Shown: positions 58,608 to 64,000 of the stretch, one piece after another
How the letters are laid out: each line of letters starts with the position of its first letter
Numbering within the stretch: the first letter of the stretch is position 1
Assembly: GCA_947623455.1 (NCBI GenBank)
Contig: OX392530.1
Span: 28,179,405-28,243,404 of the forward strand
Reading direction: 5' to 3'
From: Mimachlamys varia
Lineage: Eukaryota; Mollusca; Bivalvia; Pectinida; Pectinidae
DNA: 64,000 bases
The notes under the pieces: model-generated
Told to the model about the DNA's origin: nothing
Databases searched by the model: none
What the model saw: only the letters and a program-made list of their open reading frames with translations
Made by a program: the position numbers and the translations under genes

Positions 58608-58850
58608 ATGAAGGCACACTAGCCAGACTGGCCGGATACGAGATGTACCTATCTGTTACACCAGACTGGAGATCAGGGACCAGGTGTCACAAGGACACCA
58701 CACTGGCCTTGACCTCTATGTCTGATACACAGGACATAACATGTTCAGGTGAAGCCCGGTATCTGACCATCTATAACGACCGTCGAGTTAAAGCGTATCC
58801 CTGGTACTCGGATCCTGCTATACTAGAACTGTGTGAGGTACAGGTTTATG
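58608..58850 (+). CDS. F-type lectin exon 2, receptor gene 3
   Basis: Acceptor TTTGTAG, donor GTGAGT, phase 1, 81 codons. It reads NEGTLARLAGYEMYLSVTPD, WRSGTRCHKDTTLALTSMSD, TQDITCSGEARYLTIYND and ends YSDPAILELCEVQVYG. The ARLAGYEMYLS, ARYLTIYN and LELCEVQVYG blocks are typical of the domain's second half. Across the splice the sequence is YR-NEGTLAR: the family sugar-binding signature R-x-D-x4-R with Glu in place of Asp. This copy keeps the frame, unlike its inverted paralogue at 16184. Confidence 0.88.
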
Positions 58851-59789
58851 GTGAGTTAGCACATGCATATCACAGTTTGTACTTTGAGTAACGATATCAT
58901 TTTGCAATATACTTACAAATGTTATATCATTCTAGATATGCCTGTTTGGTTTCCCACTATTGAGTAATACCTCAGGCGTTATTTTACTTGGCATTCATTT
59001 TCTTTTTAAGTCAAGTAAAACCAATTTGTGGCGTCATCTTCTATAATTTTCTGTTTGGAAACTGGAATAATGAGTTCTCATGAAACACAAAAATGTATAT
59101 TGCGAAGGAAATGTTCCTAAACTCGTAAATATCTAAGTATTTGATTTTGAAATTTTACAATTTGAAAATTGAAATTCGATAGCAGAATTAGAAGAAAGGA
59201 AATTTTAAAAAGATATTTTGGAAAGCCATTCTAAGTAGTGAACGCTTATTATAAAGTTTTCTTTCTGCAGAAGAAATCGGTTTGAATGTCATGATTTGTA
59301 TGGGTAGGTTATGAAGACAAGTACGATTCCAGATGGAATCGCATACGCTTAGTGTGGCCGGTTTATGTAATGTAAAAATAGAGCTATTGTAACCAATAAA
59401 CATGTAAGTTTCATGTAGACATATATTCCAATTACCCGGTCTTCGTGTTTGAAATTTCAGTTTTAACATTATGTACAGACCACTAGTTGTCGATATATCA
59501 CCTATTTTACAGTTATACACCTTTCTTTTGTTTAAATGGTTAACAAACATTTCATAATTACCCAACAACATTTATACTTTGTCTTTATTTACCGAATTTG
59601 TATCAAACATGTATTTAAGATCAACAATATCATGTATACAAATGTAGTCTTGACTTTTCATATTAATATTATGCATTGTTTTTTATCAGAAAAAAACAAT
59701 GATATCCCAGTCTTTTTTTAAAGGAAAGACTGGGATAAGAAGGAAGAAGTAGAAATAGAAAGTATATATATTGTATTTATAGAATATCC

Positions 59790-59885
59790 CTCAAAATGGC
59801 GACCATGAATCATGCTCATAGTCTTCATCAATCTGTATCTCTATGCCTGTGCCGTACGTTTGTTCGTCAGCTTAAATTTTAATTT
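59790..59885 (-). pseudogene. Reverse-transcriptase C-terminal fossil
   Basis: Minus-strand KLTNKRTAQA, stop, RYRLMKTMSMIHGRHFEGY; counterpart of the 14637 fossil within the inverted duplication. Confidence 0.5.
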
Positions 59886-59899
59886 GTTTATGAAAAAGA

Positions 59900-60602
59900 G
59901 AGAATTACCTCCATTACATACATGTAACAGTTTGTGTATGTATGAAATTATAACATCCTTCATGCATATATAAAGATTATTTCTTTTATAAATCAATATT
60001 CAAATCGTTTTATCTGCACTACAAGACTCCCACAGAGACATATAATTTAACACGAACAAGACGATTTTGATCAATACCTTTAATGTCAATGTCACTGGAT
60101 TTAATTAAGGACCTGCCTATAGCAGCATCAGTTTATGGTGGGTGTTAATATGATGATAAATGATATAACTATGTGCCATGCATTGGACTTCAGCTTTAAC
60201 GCAAAATCAAATCCATTCAAAGCTAGTTAATTATTCATTATCGGAATCCATAATGACGGAATATATATGTTTAACAATTTAATGAAATTGATTTGTATCA
60301 ACCGTGCCAATTCCAAAGGTTGTCGGTACTTTCACATTCAGTTCAGCCGTCATCTAATATATGCAATCAATGCTATTGTTATGTTGTAATAACAGGGAAT
60401 TTTATTTTTAGAACATTAAAAAATATGATCAAAGTGTTTTCAAAATCGTTTGCTTTACAAAAATAGAATTAATGCACATGTCTTTTTGAAATTTCAAAAG
60501 ATGTAATCTCCTAAAAATGGAAATTCCTTTTTCACAACATTAACAGTGTAACTGTACAGTATAATTGTCGATAAACATTACTTAGCTTTTTTTTTATTCC
60601 AG
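59900..60602. other. Intron of receptor gene 3
   Basis: AT-rich. No coding content recognised. Confidence 0.55.
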
Positions 60603-60692
60603 GATGTCCATATGGAAAGTACGGAAGTGGAAACTGCAATAAAGTCTGCATGAACTGTCTCAATAACATATGTGATACAACATCCGGCTGTA
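60603..60692 (+). CDS. EGF-like exon a (90 bp), receptor gene 3
   Basis: Acceptor TTATTCCAG, donor GTACGT, phase 1. It reads GCPYGKYGSGNCNKVCMNCL then NNICDTTSGC. Joined to the lectin exon it gives CEVQVYG-CPYGKYG, so the EGF repeat starts immediately after the lectin domain. The first 150 bp of the following intron match the relic's intron after 12836. Confidence 0.83.
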
Positions 60693-60699
60693 GTACGTA

Positions 60700-61245
60700 C
60701 TCTGTATATGATAAATTTGATGAATGGGTACCTATGAAAAACAATAAGAACAACATGTAGTGAGAATTATCTGTTACATGTACGCCGTGCTATTGTAAGG
60801 CATATCTCCATTAATACATATATTTTGAATGTGAGTAATTCTAACATAACAAGTGACTGTTCTCTGAATATGTTTTTAAATAAGTGGCATTCCACAATCT
60901 CGACAAGACCTTAAGAATATTAAGTAAACTCTACATTTCTTTTGTTGTTGGAATATATAGACAATCGGGGACGTATCGTAATTTAATCCTGGCCGTAACT
61001 GTCCTAGGTAAGATCCAAAATAGCACAGCATGGTTTACAGTTACGGTGACGTGTACTCGTTCGAGCTAAGCATTAATGATAGAGGACGTTACACACACAT
61101 ATGCTACACCTTTGACATTTAGCTATATATACACTATGCTGAATAAAATGAATCAAACTGCAATATAAAGCTGTTACGACCTCCCAGGACTCTCTAATGA
61201 TGCTAGGGGCAAAAAGTTGGGAATCCAAAATTTCTCAACTAATGT
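60700..61245. other. Intron of receptor gene 3
   Basis: Nothing recognised apart from similarity to the relic's intron near the exon. Confidence 0.5.
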
Positions 61246-61249
61246 AGAA

Positions 61250-61435
61250 CACAAAAAATAGAGAACATCGAAGCATTAACAAAATCACAATTATAACTCA
61301 AAATCGATTGAACTAGGGACAAATATGAACACAGAAAAAAATTACATGGCGATGCTTGTAAAAGTACAAGACAATAAGACCAGGTGTTCCGGAAAATTAA
61401 AAACGTCTCCTGCGTCATCGACGACACCCGCCATA
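61250..61435 (-). repeat. Dispersed repeat family A, copy 6
   Basis: Minus strand GGGTGTCGTCGATGACGCAG, CTTTTACAAGCATCGCCATG, TCAATCGATTTTGAGTTATA and TTTTGTTAATGCTTCGATGT. Confidence 0.65.
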
Positions 61436-61839
61436 TAAATCTTTGTCACCTCCATCTTCAAATCATTTAAATATACAGATTATTGTTGAAATGTCGGTAA
61501 ATTAATTTGATAATTAACAGACAAACGCAGGCATGCAACACCTATCTAACAATGCTTTACTTTCTTAGAGTTTTAAAAAGAAAATAAGAAAAAAAAAAAC
61601 AAAACAAAAAAATCGCTCTAATTTGTTCAGTTACTAGTAAAAAGCCACTTAAGGTTTTTTTTATCAAGAATCTGCATGCTGAATTTGAGTGTATGATTAG
61701 CTGTGTGTTCGGAATGAACCACTTTAAAACATTTTGTCGAGCCCTCTATGTACATATGAATTGTATTAAGAATTTTCGTTTGGTGTTTTAATATCAGTTA
61801 TAAAACAAAACTACTGATCCCTTCTTTAGTTTGATTAAT

Positions 61840-61915
61840 GTTTTTGGCATACTGTTTCTATTACTAAATCTAAAAGGTGCAACATGCGCGTGTGTTACGT
61901 CATCTTTGATTACAA
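61840..61915 (+). repeat. Dispersed repeat family B, copy 4
   Basis: TTTTTGGCATACTGTTTCTA, AAAGGTGCAACATGCGCGTG, TTACGTCATCTTTGATTAC; about 200 bp upstream of the EGF exon at 62115. Confidence 0.6.
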
Positions 61916-62114
61916 AGCAGAAATTGAATCGTAGACAACAATGTATTTTATTTAGTAAACCAGATGGAAATACTTGGGAAATGTAATTAATGTACAGTGT
62001 ATGTATTGGGAGTCTGATAAAGAGGATGAAGAGGAATTTATCATAGTCCTTGGCAGAAATAAACTTAATTTTCTAATTAATTGTAATGTCGACGAATCCA
62101 AATTTGAATTTCAG

Positions 62115-62216
62115 ACGATTGCACTCCTGGGCATTATAAAGTTGGTGGAGATTGCGTTTCATGTCCAGTAAATTGTGCGGGGAATACATGTGACAGTGGT
62201 ACTGGAGCTTGTTTAG
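62115..62216 (+). CDS. EGF-like exon b (102 bp), receptor gene 3
   Basis: Acceptor AATTTCAG, donor GTAAGT, phase 1. It reads NDCTPGHYKVGGDCVSCPVN then CAGNTCDSGTGACLG. It is the paralogue of the relic's exon at 11045-11146. It is the last exon of this gene seen in the window; further exons must lie to the right. Confidence 0.83.
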
Positions 62217-62316
62217 GTAAGTTATAGTGATACTGCGTTGTACATTATGCAGCATTTACAAAGGTCAAGCTATGATTACACAATTCGCACACCCTGCAAA
62301 CAGAGTTATAGAGGTT

Positions 62317-62413
62317 ACACAACGAATGGTTGTTGGATATAGAATTTATTTCACTCGAGCGAAAAAACAATTAAAGAGAGAGAAATAAATTCAATGTGAA
62401 ATAACCACGAGTC
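62317..62413. repeat. Foldback remnant before a family C MITE
   Basis: ACACAACGAATGGTTGTTGG ... AATAACCACGAGTCGTGT. A shorter form of the 33029 element, with the inner arms deleted. Confidence 0.7.
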
Positions 62414-62424
62414 GTGTGACCTGT

Positions 62425-62696
62425 GTCTACCCCTGTGAACCGCGGATGACATTTGCGCAAAAAACACATCATCTCGTATATATCCATGCCAAGTTGTGAC
62501 GACGTCAACAATCGATGACGACGTCAACAATCATCACGTTATATTGACCCACGTGATTTCTGAAAGTTAAACTTCATATCCAATCCAAATTTCGGAAGGT
62601 CATATTCCACTAGTGGAATATTACATATATTTATCCAACAGTCAGCACGTTCATACAATGGTTTGAGAGTGGAATAGCACGGGGTATGTGGTAGAA
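62425..62696. repeat. MITE family C, copy 4
   Basis: It contains GTGACGACGTCAACAATCGA twice-over sequence, CCCACGTGATTTC, AACAGTCAGCACGTTCATAC and ends GGTATGTGGTAGAA. It lies in the intron after EGF-like exon b. Confidence 0.75.
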
Positions 62697-62699
62697 AAT

Positions 62700-63640
62700 G
62701 CTTTACCTAATACGCAAATCGATGTCCTACACAGCATTTGCTGTGATAAACAATAAGGATTCACTTACTTTTCTGATTATGCGCTTATTTTTTTTTCGTT
62801 AACAATATCCTTCATTCAGCTTTATTAAGATTTCTCTGTTTTGCTTATAATACCGTACCTGTATCACTTCTTACTCTTTTTCACAAGTATCAGAGGAAAA
62901 AAAATGCTTGGGTTATTTGTATTTTGTAACATTAAAGTTGTTATGGCATTCCGTTAGTGCCGAACCAAAGTGCTAAAAATGTCAAAGATATCAAACAAAA
63001 GGAATAACATATAGATAAACTGTACATTTATAGTATTGATGAAAGTGTTTTTTCCTGCGGAAATTATTGAAATTGTTTTTTGTTAGTTGTCAACATTAAC
63101 AAGATGATGCTGTAAATGCTCGATCGTATACACCGTTCTGAACGTGAAGTAAAAGACACAACAGACTCTTCTACATCTGCTGCTTACCTCGATCTCTACC
63201 GATATGGAAAGCTTACAATTAAGCTATACGATAAACGTGATGAATTCAATTTTTATGGAGGCGTTAGTAACGCTGTGCATATAGCTATTAGATAAAATGG
63301 GTCAAGAACGACATGGGAGGTGAGCCTGTATGTGTACTGCAGAAAATCAAGGTCACATGTAACTTATCCCCGGCAGTAACCGACAGTGTCGCAAACAGGT
63401 GAATCGACATGGTAACGATAACAGTTATAGTTTGGAGAATAATCGTGTTAAGACTAAAACAGTCCAATACATATCGATATTTTGATTTCAAAGAAGAAAT
63501 CCAAAAATCACAAAGGTATTGTGGTTTTGTGGGTCCCGCAAATTCGACTGTAGGCGGTCCTCGTTGCAGCTGTTTGAGTGACTACTTTATGTACGATAAT
63601 CCTAGTACACACGTACGCACACTGCCGACTCTATCGATGA
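62700..63640. other. Intron or 3' flank, no exon recognised
   Basis: Short frames only. No further EGF-like or transmembrane exon before the right edge. Confidence 0.5.
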
Positions 63641-63652
63641 CTAGATGCAAAG

Positions 63653-63865
63653 AAACTCCGAAGTCGTGTCTTATAAAGAAAACATGGAAGATTAGGTCTT
63701 ATAGAAGATTTAAATGAATAATTAAACTCCGAAGTCGTGTATTATAAAGAAAACATGGAAGATCAGGTCTTATAGAAGATTTAATTGAATAATTAAACTC
63801 CGAAGTCGTGTATTGTAAAGAAAACATGGAATATACGGTCTTATATAAGATTTAATTGAATACTT
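63653..63865 (+). repeat. 71-bp tandem repeat, three copies
   Basis: AAACTCCGAAGTCGTGT begins at 63653, 63724 and 63795. Each unit contains AAAGAAAACATGGAA and TCTTATA-AAGATTTAA. Confidence 0.9.
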
Positions 63866-64000
63866 CATGAAGAATGTTGCACTATATGCTCACAATTACA
63901 GTATCTAGGTAATTGGCGACAGGAAACTAAAGAAGATTCGATTTAATTGGCTCTGATTCCAACTTTCCTCATGATACGATAAGCATGAGTTTAATGGTCT

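Larger units (their letters stand above)
57860..59890 (+). repeat. Inverted duplication, right copy (partner 14637-16580)
   Basis: Plus-strand CAGTCGGGATACAAGTTTGT, CACGGACCATGATCTGAAAT, the lectin exon, TATGCCTGTTTGGTTTCCCA and TTTGTGGCGTCATCTTCTAT all recur on the minus strand in 14637-16580. About 580 bp at 58018-58600 have no counterpart there. Confidence 0.85.
50526..62216 (+). other. Receptor gene 3, 5' half (overall span)
   Basis: Five exons join in frame, all phase 1: 50526-50595, 55583-55786, 58608-58850, 60603-60692 and 62115-62216. The product is a signal peptide, a complete F-type lectin (fucolectin) domain of about 149 residues, and two EGF-like repeats, with more exons expected to the right of the window. 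The family binds fucosylated glycans in fish and invertebrates and is often an innate-immune recognition molecule. Here the lectin is joined to EGF repeats, as in receptor-type proteins. No stop codons or broken splice sites were seen, so this copy may be functional. Confidence 0.8.

Noticed and set aside
63409..63717. 102-codon ORF at the right end as a next exon of receptor gene 3
   Set aside because: No EGF-like cysteine pattern; its end runs into the 71-bp tandem repeat.

Overview
The window is animal DNA: AT-rich, intron-rich and crowded with transposons. Several features point to a mollusc, most likely a bivalve: exon-shuffled F-type lectin (fucolectin) plus EGF-like receptor genes, a SINE of a kind I associate with bivalves, and many foldback/MITE-type repeats. 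The species assignment is inference.

Genes. Three loci of one receptor family dominate. (1) A minus-strand relic (about 16.43 kb down to 1.64 kb, running toward the left edge) holds the second F-type lectin exon with an in-frame stop, two unique EGF-like exons, and four copies of a 96-bp EGF-like exon, one of them truncated. (2) A plus-strand 3' gene half (30.27-36.20 kb) has four EGF-like exons, a transmembrane exon and a short tyrosine-bearing cytoplasmic tail ending in a stop codon. (3) A plus-strand 5' gene half (50.53-62.22 kb, running toward the right edge) has a signal-peptide exon, two exons forming a complete F-type lectin domain, and two EGF-like exons. Every splice junction inferred in these genes is phase 1, so exons can be duplicated or swapped without breaking frame. 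Read together, the loci describe a type I membrane protein: signal peptide, F-type lectin, EGF-like repeats, transmembrane helix, tyrosine-motif tail. It resembles Draper/CED-1/MEGF10-type phagocytic receptors fitted with a carbohydrate-binding head. Locus 1 and the 5' part of locus 3 are inverted paralogues, with similarity extending into the introns.

Mobile DNA. 20.1-22.7 kb (minus) is a degenerate DDE transposase gene (zinc-finger, HTH, DDE, SWIM-like) with a SINE in its intron. 23.37-28.96 kb (minus) is a nearly complete two-ORF non-LTR retrotransposon (L1/Tx1-like) with poly(A), target-site duplication and a single premature stop in ORF2; it sits inside a tRNA-like sequence. Reverse-transcriptase fossils lie at 5.6, 14.6, 17.1, 39.6, 40.2, 57.2 and 59.8 kb.

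Repeats. 41.26-45.8 kb is a 4.5-kb G-rich satellite with a 28-bp unit and a 1448-bp higher-order period; its very long minus-strand ORFs are by-products of the repeat. There are also foldback elements (1.3, 4.9, 11.4, 29.6, 33.0, 55.0 kb), a MITE family in receptor introns, a 21-bp GTACGTAC minisatellite (49.3-49.7 kb) and other tandem arrays. I found no rRNA, intact tRNA or CRISPR array. The remaining DNA is intronic or intergenic with no recognisable gene.
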